Source: Clostridia bacterium (lineage in GTDB: Bacteria; Bacillota; Clostridia; Oscillospirales; CAG-272). Taken from it: a DNA stretch of 6,153 nt. The translations under genes were made by a program, and so were the position numbers. The notes beneath the pieces are model-generated. The model was not told where the DNA came from, searched no databases, and was given only the letters and a program-made list of their open reading frames with translations. Below, in pieces: positions 6,133 to 6,153 of the stretch; the first letter of the stretch is position 1; the number at the start of each line of letters is the position of its first letter. The stretch spans positions 1 to 6,153 of the forward strand of contig JAGCYR010000022.1 in assembly GCA_017960705.1 (NCBI GenBank), read 5' to 3'.

Positions 6133-6153
6133 TCCGGTTTCGGGCGAAAAAAG

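Overview
The window looks like a piece of a GC-rich, Gram-positive, probably endospore-forming Clostridia-type chromosome. This is inferred from three things: strong AAGGAGG-type ribosome binding sites with GTG and TTG starts, a perfect TTGACA-N17-TATAAT promoter, and a SpoIIQ-like membrane-anchored LytM/M23 protein. Nothing here fixes the genus, and there are no tRNAs, rRNAs, CRISPR arrays or insertion sequences.

Layout. Positions 1-5262 hold one leftward (minus-strand) transcription unit. It starts at a consensus sigma-A promoter (5234-5262) and reads tldD-like (3804-5189), tldE/pmbA-like (2484-3785), a CE4/NodB polysaccharide deacetylase (1663-2466), then uvrB (1-1655, cut by the window edge before its C-terminal UVR domain). 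The gaps are only 18, 17 and 7 bases, with no terminator-like hairpin noticed between the genes, so cotranscription is likely. Across a 182-base divergent intergenic region, a rightward gene (5372-6082) encodes a one-pass membrane M23 peptidase resembling the sporulation protein SpoIIQ. A sigma-F-like promoter candidate (5307-5335) precedes it, and a perfect 20-bp-stem hairpin (6089-6132) follows it.

Function. TldD and TldE are expected to form the two-subunit TldD/E metalloprotease: TldD carries the zinc site (HEAVGH plus a C-terminal Cys) and TldE lacks it. The deacetylase has no signal peptide and UvrB is the damage-loading helicase of nucleotide excision repair. These four do not form an obvious pathway, so their grouping is best read as a housekeeping operon of convenience. 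The divergent M23 gene appears separately controlled. Start codons were reassigned for tldD (TTG at 5189), tldE (GTG at 3785) and the M23 gene (ATG at 5372) from ribosome binding site positions.

I did not find a clearly new biological system. The points most worth checking are the SpoIIQ-like gene with its putative forespore promoter, the 44-base palindrome, and the odd placement of the deacetylase between tldE and uvrB.
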